DNA from: Sphingomonadales bacterium
GTDB taxonomy: Bacteria; Pseudomonadota; Alphaproteobacteria; Sphingomonadales; Sphingomonadaceae
Reading direction: 5' to 3'
DNA length: 45,408 nt
Assembly: GCA_016721875.1 (NCBI GenBank)
Contig: JADKHG010000015.1
Location: forward strand, 1 to 45,408
Position numbers and translations under genes: made by a program. This document shows positions 1 to 9,767 of the stretch, in pieces; position 1 is the stretch's first letter; every line of letters begins with the position of its first letter. The notes beneath the pieces were generated by a model that was given only the letters and a program-made list of their open reading frames with translations, was not told the DNA's origin and made no database searches.

Positions 1-627
1 CAGGAAGGATAATGCTCGTGAAAATGCTCTATCCGACCGCCATATTGGCACCGCTTTCTATCGCAAATCTGCCCGCAGCCGCCATCGCCACGATCACCAG
101 GATTGTCCAACCGCAGAGCAATTGGGCAATGTCCGTCGCACTGTTGCCCGGAACAGTCAGCCAGCGCCTTTCGGCTTTCTGTGCAACAAGCCTGCCCGCG
201 AACGCCAGCCTTTCGGTATCGGCGCCAACAGCGCCGCACAACATGCCGATGCCATCGCCGCCGCACGCCCTTCCGCCTTTGAAACGGTGACTGCTGATCG
301 CGGGGGATGATTTCAATCTGCCCTCGACCATGACCGCAGACCCGCTGTTTCCCTTTGTCGAAGCCATGGCTGCGGGCGAGATGGAAAAATGAACAAGGAG
401 GAAGTTTGCCTGGTCGCGAATAATGCGTCTGGTCGGCGATCAAGGATTCGCCGATGGACAAATGGGGCATGCTTGCTGCAACTCTCGTGGGGCCGGACAA
501 GGGTTCGAAAGGCCGTCGAAGACGATCTGGACAAGGAATCATCGAAAGCGCGGACTCGCATTTGAAGACAAAATCCGACCCCGTTCTTTCATCGCGACCG
601 AAGAGCTACCGGTCGAAAAACGCCAAA
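1..627. other. Left edge without an interpretable gene
   Basis: No reading frame here gives a product I recognise. On the minus strand there is a short hydrophobic stretch (positions about 30-130, core residues TILVIVAMAAAG) that could belong to a membrane protein such as PgpA, a frequent neighbour of cinA in sphingomonads, but the surrounding residues do not support the family. Since the next gene, cinA, is broken by several base shifts, this stretch probably also holds coding sequence that cannot be read as given. Confidence 0.3.
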
Positions 628-1140
628 TGAAATATATTACCTAAAGACATTGCGACACTCGTTGAGCAGGTCGTCCGCGAGAATACTGCGGCAGGCCGTT
701 TGATTGCGATCAGGGATGCCGCACTGGCGGCATGGTGGCGGCAGCAATCACGGAGGTTCCGGCAGCAGCGCGGCCTGCACGCCGGTTTTGTGAACCTATT
801 CTGAACGAGGCCAAAACCAAGATATTGAAGGTCAGCGATGAATTGATTGACACCTGCGGCGGTTTCGATTGCTGTGGTTTGGGCGATGGCGCAGGGTGCG
901 CTGAAGGTGAGTAATGCGACATTGCCGTCGCGATAAGCGGAATTGCTGGCCCCGACGGCGGCACCGAGCAAAACCGGTAGGAACTGTCGTATTTCGCCGT
1001 TGCCGAACGCGGTCAGATCCCGAACAGGTGGTCGCTGCAAGGTGCAGTTCGATCCGACAAAGCCGCGCGGATATTCGCGTCGCAGCAACACCGCACGCGC
1101 TGGAATTTGCTGCCGCCAACTCAGCCGTGGAAAGCGTGTC
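628..1140 (+). pseudogene. pncC: CinA/PncC nicotinamide-nucleotide amidase, frame-interrupted
   Basis: The product would be a stand-alone CinA C-terminal domain (nicotinamide mononucleotide deamidase, NAD recycling, cytosolic). The family can be read by joining frames: PKDIATLVEQVVRENTAAGR, then CTGG and VAAAITEVP, then NEAKTKILKVSDELID, then the glycine-rich ISGIAGPDGG and KPVGTVVFAV. Near the end ALEFAAA and LLPTQP match the usual helix of the family. At least four one-base shifts are needed (about 640, 705, 775, 860 and around 1000), so as given it encodes no full protein. The start is the ATG at 628, and the end is only approximate. It converges on the ratA-like gene, and the two 3' ends seem to overlap. 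I read the shifts as sequence errors because neighbouring essential genes show the same damage. Confidence 0.7.
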
Positions 1141-1554
1141 GGCGCGGGTCACGAAATGCGCCGGTCAGCTTGGAAAGCGCAGTTGAGACAGGTTCCCGCC
1201 AGCGTTTCGAAGACGCGGTTGGGAACGAGAAATCAACCGTGAAACCGACAGTGCACCCGCCAGTTTTCAGTCATTGCCCAAACAACCATTGATTGTGCAA
1301 TGCCGCATCGGTCCATCGAGATAGTCGACAACAACCGATAATTTGGGTGTCTTGATTACCCGCGAACTGAAGGTTTCGCGCAAGGATTTGAAACCGACCA
1401 CCAGATCGGCGAGCATTTCGGTTTCGCTGTCAGAACGCACGCGAACGGCGGCGATCCAGGGCAAAAACTCGGCATAGCGGCGCACATCGGTGACCAGATC
1501 ATACATCTGCTCAGCGCTATATGGCAATATTCGGCGTTCGTGATGGTTCGGCAT
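1110..1554 (-). CDS. RatA/COQ10-like START-domain protein, frame-interrupted at its C-terminus
   Basis: This is a polyketide cyclase/START-type protein of the RatA/COQ10 family, thought to bind ubiquinone and help the respiratory chain; the name RatA also refers to a ribosome-binding activity in E. coli. The N-terminal 85 residues are clean, with the family pattern HHERRILPYSAEQMYDLV, RRYAEFLPW and ADLVVGFKSLRETF. At about 1,290 the frame is lost after PMRHC. It resumes in another frame as VDFSF, FETLAG, then TRADTLSTAELAAANSS, which resembles the end of the family. Start is the ATG at 1554. It lies just downstream of lipA on the same strand, a common arrangement in alphaproteobacteria, so the two are probably cotranscribed. 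The exact stop is uncertain because of the shifts. Confidence 0.75.
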
Positions 1555-1589
1555 GCCCCCGCCCTATGCCGTTTGCACGCTGCTCTAAC

Positions 1590-2370
1590 GCTGCTTTGCC
1601 AGTTGCGCCTCACGCGCAGTGCGCATTTTGGCGAAATCGTCACCAGCATGATAGCTCGACCGGGTCAGCGGAGTCGCTGCAACAAGCAGGAAGCCCTTGG
1701 CACGCGCAATCGCTGCATAGGCATCAAAGGCCTGAGGGTTACAAATTCCATGATTTTACAATGCTTTGGCGTCGGCTGCAGATATTGTCCCATCGTCAGG
1801 AAATCGATATCTGCACTGCGCATGTCGTCCATCACCTGATGCACTTCCATCCGCTCCTCGCCCAGCCCGACCATCACACCTGACTTGGTAAAAATCGACG
1901 GATCATGCCGCTTCATAACTTTCGAGCAAACGTAACGAAGTATAGTAGCGCACCGGGACGGATTGTCGGATACAGTCTTGGCACGGTTTCGAGGTTGTGA
2001 TTGCACCACCATCTGGCAAGTCGTCGCGATCGACCGAAGTGATCACAATATGTTCCAGCCCCATTTTGGCAGCGGCAACCGCCACATTTTCAGGCTCCAT
2101 CGCGTCGACCGCGCGCGGCATCCCGGTCTTGACGTTGCAAAAGGCGCAGGCGCGAGTGCAGGTGTCGCCCAATATCATCACCGTTGCGTGCTTCTTCGTC
2201 CAGCATTCGCCGATATTCGGACAGGCCGCTTCCTCGCACACGGTCGCCAGATTGAGGTCGCGCATTAGCTTGCGGGTTTCGTTGAAACCGGCGCTGGTCG
2301 GGGCCTTAACGCGAATCCAGTCAGGCTTGCGCTCGCGTGGTGCGGTGCGAATAGGCGTGATATCATTCAT
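1590..2370 (-). pseudogene. lipA: Lipoyl synthase LipA, with an internal deletion and frameshifts
   Basis: LipA is the radical-SAM enzyme that inserts two sulfurs into protein-bound octanoyl groups. Both iron-sulfur cluster motifs are present near the N-terminus: CEEAACPNIGEC (auxiliary cluster) and CTRACAFC (CX3CX2C radical-SAM). After DRDDLPDGGA the sequence jumps, in another frame, to NHNLETVPRLYPTIRPG. The roughly 45 residues that lie between these motifs in known LipA proteins are missing (junction about 2,003/2,004). Further shifts follow before HDPSIFTKSGVMVGLGEER and MGQYLQPTPKH, and again before the C-terminus (AKGFLLVA-like). The start is the ATG at 2370. LipA is needed for lipoate synthesis, so either the assembly is wrong here or a second copy or scavenging route exists; the surrounding errors favour the first. 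Confidence 0.85.
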
Positions 2371-2434
2371 GCGCTGTCCGATAGGCTCTTCGGCAAAGTC
2401 TTGCCACCCCCAAATTGCTTGCTATTGAGCCGCT

Positions 2435-3070
2435 ATGACCTTGTTTTCTGACATGCTCGAAGGCTATTCACGATTTCGCGATTCCGACTGGAAGGAAGAG
2501 CGCGAGCGTTGGGAAATATTGGGCGAAGGGCAAAGCCCCAAAGTGATGGTAATCGCCTGCTCCGATAGCCGTGTTGACCCCACCCAGATATTCGACACGC
2601 GCCCCGGCGAAATTTTTGTCGTCCGCAATGTGGCCGCGCTTGTCCCACCCTTTGAAACCACGCCGGGTCTGCACGGCGTTTCAGCAGCGCTCGAATTTGC
2701 GGTGCAGGTGCTCAAAGTAGAAGAAATATTGGTGATGGGCCACGGCCTGTGCGGTGGCTGTCAGGCGGCGCTCAACAAGTCGCTGGAAGGCGCACCGCTT
2801 GGTGAAGGGGGCTTTGTCGCCAACTGGATCAGCCTCCTCGACGAAGCCCAGAGCCATGTTGCTGCGCACTATGGCACGCATGGCGCTGAAGCCGAACGGG
2901 CTATGGAGAAAGCCGCGGTAAAGGTCAGTCTGCACAATTTGCGCACTTTCCCTTGTATCAGCGAAAAGGAAGCCTCTGGTGAATTGACCTTGCACGGAGC
3001 GGTATTTGCTATTTCCGACGGCGCGTTGCATGTGTTGAACGAGGAAAGTGGAGAGTTTTCCACGGTTTGA
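2435..3070 (+). CDS. Beta-class carbonic anhydrase
   Basis: This enzyme interconverts carbon dioxide and bicarbonate using a zinc ion in the cytosol. The beta-class ligands are visible: Cys42 in the CSDSR motif (with Asp44 and Arg46 forming the catalytic dyad), His103 and Cys106 in GHGLCGG. The protein has 211 residues, the usual length for the class, and an undamaged frame. It starts at the ATG at 2435. It is divergent from lipA with a 64-bp gap that must hold both promoters. The following small exported gene begins within a few bases of its stop codon and may be cotranscribed. Confidence 0.95.
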   Translation: MTLFSDMLEGYSRFRDSDWKEERERWEILGEGQSPKVMVIACSDSRVDPTQIFDTRPGEIFVVRNVAALVPPFETTPGLHGVSAALEFAVQVLKVEEILVMGHGLCGGCQAALNKSLEGAPLGEGGFVANWISLLDEAQSHVAAHYGTHGAEAERAMEKAAVKVSLHNLRTFPCISEKEASGELTLHGAVFAISDGALHVLNEESGEFSTV

Positions 3071-3084
3071 AACGCAAAAGGGGA

Positions 3085-3543
3085 ATGAAGATGCCGATTT
3101 TGTTGTCATTGGCGCTGGCTACCGGGCAAGCCTCCTCGCTTCCCCTTCCCGATCATACCGACATACCCGATGGCTTTTCCACGGTGCTCTGCCCTAATCA
3201 GGATGCAGCCAAGCTGATGCTGGATCGATACCATGACGTCAAACCTGCGCCGAACAACCACACTTCGAATATCGAACTGTTTTTTGCCGGTTTGAAGGCA
3301 ACCGGGTGCAGTCAGGCCGGTGTCGAAATGAAGGGTACCATTACCATTACTCAGGTGATGCAACGCAAAACGCTGCCGCTTGCCTCGGGTGAAGAATTGT
3401 TAATCCGTTATTCGCATCGATCCGCAGGGAAACCGGTTGCCGGTATTGCCAATGAAGACGGCAATAATGGCTTTGCACGCACCGATCTCGCCGAATGGAC
3501 GTCGCAGCGCTACCGATGGCTGGCTAAATGCACGCGGCACTGA
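3085..3543 (+). CDS. Exported protein of unknown function
   Basis: About 152 residues with a short signal peptide (MPILLSLALATGQASS). I do not recognise the family. Two cysteines (in STVLCPNQ and ATGCSQ) could form a periplasmic disulfide. The purine-rich stretch AAGGGGA at 3,078-3,084 favours the second ATG at 3091 by spacing; the ATG at 3085 is also possible. The reading frame stops with TGA at 3541-3543, but coding-like sequence continues in the same frame right after it (next entry), so the stop may be a base error or the end may have been reached through a shift just upstream. Confidence 0.55.
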   Translation: MKMPILLSLALATGQASSLPLPDHTDIPDGFSTVLCPNQDAAKLMLDRYHDVKPAPNNHTSNIELFFAGLKATGCSQAGVEMKGTITITQVMQRKTLPLASGEELLIRYSHRSAGKPVAGIANEDGNNGFARTDLAEWTSQRYRWLAKCTRH

Positions 3544-3828
3544 TCCGCAAATCTGATTTTCTACCGCTGTTCAACCGCAGCCGCTGCGCGCAATGTTGTC
3601 GCGCAGGCGAGCAAGGGCAAGACCGAAAAAGCGTTTCGTTCGCTTATGAAACAGGGGCTCGAAAAGGAAAAATGCCGCCCCGCAAGGGATCGTTATTTTG
3701 TGCTCGCACGTCTGCAAACTGCCGACATGGAGTGCGGTGACGAATGCGTGATCGAGTTGAATGCGCTCGAGGCGCAAGACCGGTCAGGGCTGAAAGTCGG
3801 ATTGGTTTTCGACGGTTCGCTGATGTAA
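3544..3828 (+). CDS. Coding-like continuation or small hypothetical gene
   Basis: Directly after the stop of the preceding gene, and in the same frame, 94 sense codons follow. The residues look protein-like: AAAARNVVAQASKGK, EKAFRSLMKQGLEKEK and VIELNALEAQ. The only ATG near the front is at 3646 and it has no ribosome-binding sequence. It could be the C-terminal half of the preceding protein cut by a false stop, or a separate short gene overlapping it whose start is obscured. I do not recognise a family. Confidence 0.3.
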   Translation, partial: SANLIFYRCSTAAAARNVVAQASKGKTEKAFRSLMKQGLEKEKCRPARDRYFVLARLQTADMECGDECVIELNALEAQDRSGLKVGLVFDGSLM

Positions 3829-3843
3829 TCAAAATCTAAAGCC

Positions 3844-3925
3844 CCGTTCATTCATGCTGAGCTTGTCGAAGCACGATGCGCGCGATGGCATCGGGGATGT
3901 CCTTCGACAGGCTCAAGACGAACGG
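3844..3925. repeat. Palindromic intergenic repeat (REP-like)
   Basis: An imperfect inverted repeat: the left arm CCGTTCATTCATGCTGAGC plus TTGTCGAAG (3844-3871) is mirrored by CTTCGACAGGCTCAAGACG plus AACGG (3902-3925). Sequences with this GTTCGTxCTGAGCxxGTCGAAG pattern are widespread between genes in sphingomonad genomes (recognition from memory). It lies between two convergent genes, so the hairpin can also end transcription from either side. Confidence 0.7.
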
Positions 3926-3964
3926 ACAAGGTGCTTTAAGAGCAATTGATCACAGCGAAACCGT

Positions 3965-4870
3965 TCAGCAGTTTTTGAGATAGGCATCCACCATCAACGC
4001 ATGTTTCTCCGCTGCAATCGACAGGTCGCTGTCAGCGCGCGCTTCGGCGTTAAAATAGTCGATTTCAGGGCGGTAAAGCGCCAGATAATTGGAAAGTGAA
4101 CCATCGCTTCGCACCACGCGCTCGTGCCAGAAATGCACTCCGGACTGGTTGAGCGCAATTCTACAAGCGACGGCTTTCGCATCAGGTGTGCCGTTGCTGG
4201 CTAGCCATGCGACCAGCCCCAAAGTGTCATAGTCTACAAGTTTCGTGTTGCTGCCATTACCGAAATGCCCCCAAACGCGCGGCTTAATCCGGCCGTTGCC
4301 AAAGGCCGATGCGTCAAGAATGGTGATATCGCCCCTGCCCCCTTTGCCATCGCCAGAAAAGCCATGGCCATTGGTGTGGAGTGCGATGATCGGCTGACCC
4401 GGTACGATCTGGTCGAGAAATGCGGCGGTGAACAGCGGCGCATCAGCCGCAAAATTGCGATTTGGATCGCAGGCTGAAACAATACCGCTTCTGACGCCAC
4501 AACGCCCGCTTCCGCTCTGCCGGCGGAGACTTCCGCTGCTGTTGACGACAATCGCACGGCCACCATGCAGGCGCAGAGCTGCGATTACCGCTTCAAATGC
4601 TGCATTCTCGTCATCATGCGGAACAACCCACAACGGCCCATCGGGCTTGGCTAGGTTGTCGAAACGCAGCAATTGCCATGCGAAACCGTTTTCGCTGAAA
4701 GACAGACTGGTGAGCGCCAAGCCGTCGAGATAGGCTGGATCTTGTGAATGGCGCGCCAGATCGTCATCAGCTAGAGCCGCAGACGTAGTGGCCGTCCAGA
4801 CAGGCGGAGTGCCTGACGCCGATGTTGCGAGCATCAAAAGCCCGCAACAGGCCGCCAGCCAGCGTATCAC
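3965..4870 (-). CDS. Exported M14-like zinc hydrolase (predicted)
   Basis: 301 residues with a clear signal peptide (ends near ATSASG, residue 20). Motifs suggest a zinc carboxypeptidase-like (M14/AstE-like) fold: His85-x-x-Glu88 in PHDDENAAF, the DPNRNF motif at 135-140 where such enzymes bind substrate, and His165 in ALHTNGHG as the third ligand. A periplasmic peptide or amide hydrolase is therefore likely, but the substrate is unknown. Three or four cysteines (CGV, SACDP, ACRI, KNC) could pair in disulfides. The start overlaps the stop of ettA by four bases on the same strand, so it is probably translated downstream of ettA. Confidence 0.6.
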   Translation of the reverse strand: MIRWLAACCGLLMLATSASGTPPVWTATTSAALADDDLARHSQDPAYLDGLALTSLSFSENGFAWQLLRFDNLAKPDGPLWVVPHDDENAAFEAVIAALRLHGGRAIVVNSSGSLRRQSGSGRCGVRSGIVSACDPNRNFAADAPLFTAAFLDQIVPGQPIIALHTNGHGFSGDGKGGRGDITILDASAFGNGRIKPRVWGHFGNGSNTKLVDYDTLGLVAWLASNGTPDAKAVACRIALNQSGVHFWHERVVRSDGSLSNYLALYRPEIDYFNAEARADSDLSIAAEKHALMVDAYLKNC

Positions 4871-6545
4871 CGGGTCATCTTCTTATAGCTGGTGCGGTGA
4901 GGACGTGTGGCTTCGTCACCCAGACGTCGGATCTTGTCTTCTTCGTAAGACTCGAAATTCCCTTCGAACCACTCGACATGGCTGTCGCCTTCAAAAGCCA
5001 GAATGTGCGTTGCCAGACGATCGAGGAAGAAGCGATCGTGCGAAATGACCACGGCGCAACCGGCGAAGCTTTCCAGTGCTTCTTCGAGCGCGGCCAGCGT
5101 TTCGGTGTCGAGATCGTTGGTCGGTTCGTCGAGCAGGAGGACGTTGCCACCCTCCTTCAACATCTTGGCCATATGCACGCGGTTGCGTTCACCGCCAGAG
5201 AGTTGGCCGACCTTTTTCTGCTGGTCGGTGCCCTTGAAGTTGAAAGCGCCGACATAGGCCCGGGTCGGGGTTTCGTGCTTGCCGACCTTCATAAAGTCAG
5301 CGCCGCCCGAAATTTCTTCCCAGACATTCTTGTTCGGGTCGAGCGCATCGCGGCTCTGGTCTACATAGCCCAAGTGGACGGTTTCACCGATGACAATCTC
5401 GCCATTGTCTGGCTGTTCCTGCCCCGTGATCAGGCGGAACAGCGTCGATTTACCCGCGCCATTGGGGCCGATCACGCCGACGATGCCACCCGGTGGGATG
5501 CTGAAGGACAGGTTTTCGAACAGCAATTTATCACCATAGGCCTTGGTCACATTGTTGACCTCAATCACCTTGCTGCCAAGGCGTTCGGGGTTCTGGATGA
5601 CAATCTGTGCCTTGCCGATTGTGCGGTTTTCGGCGGCTTCGACAAGTTGCGCAAAGCTTTTGATACGCGCCTTGGATTTTGTCTGGCGAGCCTTGGGGCT
5701 TTGCCTGATCCAATCCAGCTCGTCCTTGATCGCTTTTTGGCGACCGGCATCCTCGCGCGCTTCCTGCTCGAGGCGCTTGGCTTTCTTTTCCAGATAGGTC
5801 GAATAATTGCCTTCATAGGGGAAGTAACGACCGCGATCGAGTTCGAGAATCCAGTTCACGACATTGTCGAGGAAATAGCGGTCGTGGGTAACGAGGATGA
5901 CGTTGCCGGGATAATCGACCAGATGCTTTTCCAGCCACGCGACCGATTCCGCATCAAGGTGGTTGGTCGGTTCGTCAAGCAGCAATATGTCTGGCTTTTC
6001 GAGCAACAGGCGGGTCAATGCGATACGACGTTTTTCACCGCCCGACAGATTTTCGACTGACCAGTCGCCCGGCGGGCAACGCAGCGCGTCCATTGCGATC
6101 TCAAGCTGGTTGTCGAGCGTCCAGGCATCAACCGCGTCGATCTTTCCTGCAGCGTACCCATTTCTTCCATCAGCGCGTCAAAATCGACGTCTTCCGGTGG
6201 GTCGGCCATGATCATGCTGATTTCGTTAAACCGTTCGACCATGTCTGCGGTTTCGCGAACGCCGTCCATGACATTTTCTTTGACCGTCTTGGTCGGGTCA
6301 AGTTCGGGTTCCTGCGCCAGATAACCCACAGTGATATATTCGCCCGGCCATGCTTCACCGGTGAAATCGGTATCGATCCCCGCCATGATCTTCATCAGTG
6401 TCGATTTACCGGTACCATTGGGGCCAACTATGCCAATCTTTGCATCCTGATAGAATTGCAGGTGGATATTGTTGAGCACGGGCTTTTGCGCGCCGGGGAA
6501 GGTCTTGGTCATCCCCTTCATGACGAAGGCGTATTGGGCGGCCAT
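4867..6545 (-). CDS. ettA: ABC-F translation factor EttA, one frameshift
   Basis: EttA is a soluble ABC-F ATPase that binds the ribosomal E site and gates the first elongation step according to ATP/ADP level. Two complete ATPase domains are visible: first Walker A GPNGTGKST, signature LSGGEKRR and Walker B LLLDEPTNHLD; second Walker A GPNGAGKST, signature LSGGERNR and LLLDEPTNDLD. The linker between them (residues about 240-320) has the charged helical arms of the family. The start MAAQYAFVMKGMTKTFPG fits known EttA proteins. One base is missing near 6,149 (after GTLQ), where the frame must change to reach KIDAVDAWTLDNQLEIAMD. As such a housekeeping gene is otherwise intact, I treat this as a sequence error. 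Confidence 0.92.
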
Positions 6546-6658
6546 TGGCTGTCTGCTTTCGGTTAAATGCTGTTTGAATTTAGCGCGTCCCTAGCGGTGC
6601 GGCGCGATGCTCGCAAGCCGGGATTGGCAGCAGGTGTAAAGCCGGTTAAGCAAGCGGC

Positions 6659-8082
6659 ATGAAGATATACATCGTCCCGGTCGCCACTGCCCTGCTCGCC
6701 ATTTCACAGCAAAGCGGAGCCATACCTCCACCGCCACCGCCAACAGCTGCGCAATTGCCGGTAAAAGACACCTTAGCTTTCGAAATAACCGAAGGTCTGA
6801 CCACTGAAGTCGGCCCCCGCCAGGCCGGGACCGAAGCTGAGCAGCGCGCGCGCGACTGGGCAGTGAACAAACTGAAATCGCTGGGCTTTGCCAATGTCCG
6901 CGAAGAAAAGTTTGATATGCCGACATGGGTGCGCGGCGAAGAAAAGGCCTGGGTGGTCAGCCCTTTCCCTACGCCAATGGCTATAACCGCCTTGGGTAAC
7001 TCGGCCTCTACCGGCGACAAGCCTTTGGAAGGCGAAATTGTTTATTTTCCGACCTATGATGCCTTGGTCGACGCGCCTGCGCAGATGGTCGCGGGCAAAA
7101 TCGTTTTTATCGATCACCAGATGAAAGCCGCGCAAGACGGCAGCGGCTACGGCTATTTCGGACGCGCACGCTTTACCGGGCCCAATGTCGCGGCCAAAAA
7201 GGGTGCGAAAGCGATCATCATTCGCTCAATTGGTACCGACAACCACCGCAATCCGCACACCGGCAACACCAATTTCGAAGCAGGTGTTGCGCCGATACCT
7301 TCGGGCGCGATTTCCAATCCCGATGCAGACAATCTGGTTCGGCAGGTCAAGCGTGCGTGGGCAATCCCCCTTCCCGGAAGCCAAAGCGAATTGGGCTACC
7401 GACCAACACCGGTCATAGTCCGGCTACTGTTGACGCCTAATAATCTGGGGCAGCAAAAGTCGGGCAATATTATCGCTGAGGTTCCGGGATCGAACGCTTC
7501 CCTGCCCCCTGTCGTCATCGCCTGCCATTTAGACAGCTGGGATCTTGGCACTGGGGCTATCGATGATGCTTCGGGATGCGGGATCATTACCGCCGCAGCC
7601 AGCTATCTGAAAAAGGGCCCGCCCCCAAACGCACTGTCCGCTTGCTATGGGCCGGCGCGGAAGAAGTCGGCATCTGGGGCGGCAAGGCTTATGGTGAGGC
7701 CTACAAGGCGCAACCCCATGCCCTGGCGATGGAATCCGACTTTGGTGCCGACCGCGTCTGGCGCGTCGATTTCAAACTGCCCGAAAGCGCAAAACCGCTC
7801 GAGGACAAGATTGCCGCTGCGCTCGCGCCGCTGGGGATCACCCGCGGCAAAGACCCGGCAACCGGCGGGGCAGATGTCGGCGCGATCATTGCAGCACAAG
7901 GCTTAGCAATCGTTGACCTGCAACAGGACGGAACCCGTTATTTCGATCTGCACCACACGCCCGATGACACCCTCGACAAGGTGGACCCCGAGCAAATGCG
8001 GCAGAATGTCATTGCCTGGACCACAGTGCTTGAAAATGTAGCAAATTATGAAGGCGAATTGGCGTTGGGGGTTAAGCCATGA
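6659..8082 (+). CDS. Exported M28-family zinc aminopeptidase, one frameshift
   Basis: A secreted or periplasmic co-catalytic zinc peptidase of about 475 residues. After the signal peptide comes a proline run (PPPPPP) and an M28 domain with an inserted PA domain (about residues 130-270). Metal-binding motifs are all present: CHLDSWD (His and Asp), DDASG (bridging Asp), GAEEVG (catalytic Glu and ligand), MESDFG (Asp) and DLHHTPDD (His). The frame changes near 7,620 in a run of G and C after SYLKKG; the rest continues as RTVRLLWAGAEEVGIWGG. Its start ATG at 6659 lies 113 bp from the divergent ettA. The last codon overlaps the ATG of the following lipoprotein gene. Confidence 0.88.
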
Positions 8083-8321
8083 GACGAGCAGCTTTATTGT
8101 TTGCGGCACTGGTGCTGTCGGCCTGTGTTGAAGAGCCAAGCAAAAAAGGCGCGGGAAAAGCCGCCGAACAGGTGGTAGCTAAAGATGAAGCCGCCGCGCT
8201 CAAATCCGAAGCGAAGAATATTGAAGCTGCCGCCGACGCTGCGGCGAAGCTGGTTGAAGAAGAAACCAATCAGGAAATTGAGGGACTGGAAGGCAACCAG
8301 ATACAAGGCGCCGATCAATAA
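8079..8321 (+). CDS. Small alanine/glutamate-rich lipoprotein
   Basis: 80 residues. The N-terminus MRRAALLFAALVLSAC ends in a lipobox (LSAC), so Cys16 should be acylated and the protein anchored in a membrane. The rest is rich in Ala, Glu and Lys and can form one amphipathic helix. Its ATG overlaps the stop of the M28 peptidase (ATGA), which points to coupled translation. Function unknown. Confidence 0.7.
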   Translation: MRRAALLFAALVLSACVEEPSKKGAGKAAEQVVAKDEAAALKSEAKNIEAAADAAAKLVEEETNQEIEGLEGNQIQGADQ

Positions 8322-8328
8322 TAAGAAA

Positions 8329-8348
8329 TGGTCGGGGTGACAGGATTC
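8329..8348 (-). repeat. tRNA-Pro 3'-end fragment, probable attachment site
   Basis: Read on the minus strand, these 20 bases are GAATCCTGTCACCCCGACCA. That is the 3' half of a T-arm plus an acceptor strand (CACCCCG, discriminator A, CCA), which fits tRNA-Pro. The rest of a tRNA does not follow. Tyrosine integrases commonly insert at tRNA 3' ends and leave such a displaced fragment, and an integrase gene starts 123 bp away. I infer the left boundary of the mobile element here; the matching intact tRNA is expected outside the window. Confidence 0.65.
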
Positions 8349-8471
8349 CAGCAAATAGCTGGAATCACTTAAGAAAATAAGGCATATTCCCCACACAGCA
8401 CCTGCACAGTTATGGAACTCCGCGCGCTTTCGCTCCAAACCTGCACAGTTTCTGCACAGCGGAGTATGGGA

Positions 8472-9767
8472 ATGGCGTTCATCACCGACAAGGAGGTTCT
8501 AAAATCCGGCCTGATCATTTTCAGGCGCGGCGATGTCGAACACCGCAATTTTTATTGCCGTATCAAGCTCCCCAAAGAGGATCGCTACAAGACGATCTCG
8601 CTCCACACCTCGGACCGGGAGTCCGCCCGCGACCGGGCGTTCGATCAGGATGCCGACATCCGGTTTCGCGTGAAGCATGACGTCGCCGTGTTCAATCGTC
8701 CGTTTCGGCAGGTGGCGGCAGACTATCTCCAGACGCAGCAGCGCCGCGCCGATACGGGCGAGGTTTCCCATGACCGGGTGAAAAATCTCCGAAACGCCTT
8801 CAAGAAGGCGCTCGAAGATTATGTCGGTAGCACCCAGATCCACTTGATCGGCCAGGACAGTTGGGCGGCTTATCCGACGTGGCGGCGGGAAAACGGCAAG
8901 GGCCGTTTCCGCGAGCATATCAGCGATGCGACAATTCAATTCGAGATGGGCGCGCTCAACGCCGTGATGAACTTTGCCATCACCAAGCGGCTTGTGCCTG
9001 CCAGCCACCGTTTTGAAGGCAGGCCAAAACTCAAAACCATGCGCCGCGACGAGTTCACCATCGAGGAATATCGCAAGCTGCACAGTGTCGGGCGCAAATG
9101 GATCAGGGCGGCGACATCGCCCCAAGGCACCTGGTATCGCACCATGTGCTACAATTTCATGCTCATCATGTGCAACACGGGTATGCGTCCGCCCGAGGCG
9201 AAGAATTTGCGCTGGCGCGACATCACGCTCGCCAAGGATCGCGACGGGCGCGAGATCGTCGTGATGTTCGTCCAGGGCAAAGGAAAATCCCGCAAGCTCG
9301 TGGCTCCCAAGAGCGTCGGCGAATATCTCGATCGGGTGCGCGAGCTGTCCAAGGCCACCGCGCCCGATGATTCCGTGTTCACAATCATCAACGGGAAGCC
9401 TGCCAAATATCTCTACAGCGACACGGTGCAGGCCTTGCTCGTGGAGGCTGACCTACGCATGGGGCCGAACGGCATCCCGCGTTCAACCTATTGCTTCCGC
9501 CACACCTACGCCACCTTCCGGCTTAGCGAGGGCGTGGACGTCTATATCCTGTCCGAACAGATGGGCACCTCGGTCAAGATGATCGAGAACCACTACGGCC
9601 ATGTGAATACCATCAAGCACGCCGACCGCGTGTTGATGGGGATTGGCGGTTGGGAAGCCATGCACGCCGATATGGATGCCGAAGGCGACGTTGAAGAAGC
9701 CACCGCCAAGGCGCGACAGGCGGCAAAATCGAAACAGTCGGTTCGCCCTGCCCACTTCAAACGCTGA
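8472..9767 (+). CDS. int: Tyrosine-type site-specific integrase
   Basis: 431 residues. It should catalyse integration and excision of the element at the adjacent tRNA fragment. An N-terminal DNA-binding region (residues about 75-190) precedes the catalytic domain. Catalytic residues visible are the first Arg in NTGMRPPEAKN (about residue 239), a Lys in GKGKSRK, Arg in YCFRHTYAT, and the Tyr nucleophile in NHYGHV (about 374). The usual His of HxxR is Tyr here and the LGH motif reads MGT, which fits a divergent subfamily. I chose the ATG at 8472 because GGAG (8461-8464) sits seven bases upstream; the ATG at 8466 is too close. No downstream gene is coupled to it. Confidence 0.92.
   Translation: MAFITDKEVLKSGLIIFRRGDVEHRNFYCRIKLPKEDRYKTISLHTSDRESARDRAFDQDADIRFRVKHDVAVFNRPFRQVAADYLQTQQRRADTGEVSHDRVKNLRNAFKKALEDYVGSTQIHLIGQDSWAAYPTWRRENGKGRFREHISDATIQFEMGALNAVMNFAITKRLVPASHRFEGRPKLKTMRRDEFTIEEYRKLHSVGRKWIRAATSPQGTWYRTMCYNFMLIMCNTGMRPPEAKNLRWRDITLAKDRDGREIVVMFVQGKGKSRKLVAPKSVGEYLDRVRELSKATAPDDSVFTIINGKPAKYLYSDTVQALLVEADLRMGPNGIPRSTYCFRHTYATFRLSEGVDVYILSEQMGTSVKMIENHYGHVNTIKHADRVLMGIGGWEAMHADMDAEGDVEEATAKARQAAKSKQSVRPAHFKR

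Noticed and set aside
12..367. Open frames on both strands, including a hydrophobic minus-strand frame that might be pgpA
   Set aside because: Residues do not match PgpA motifs, and the area is next to a heavily damaged gene; not enough to call.
4822..6060. A 412-codon open frame on the plus strand
   Set aside because: It lies opposite ettA, whose two ABC domains are certain; the plus frame is a by-product of the codon pattern.
8322..8471. A full tRNA gene at the integrase boundary
   Set aside because: Only the last 20 bases match; no anticodon or D arm follows.
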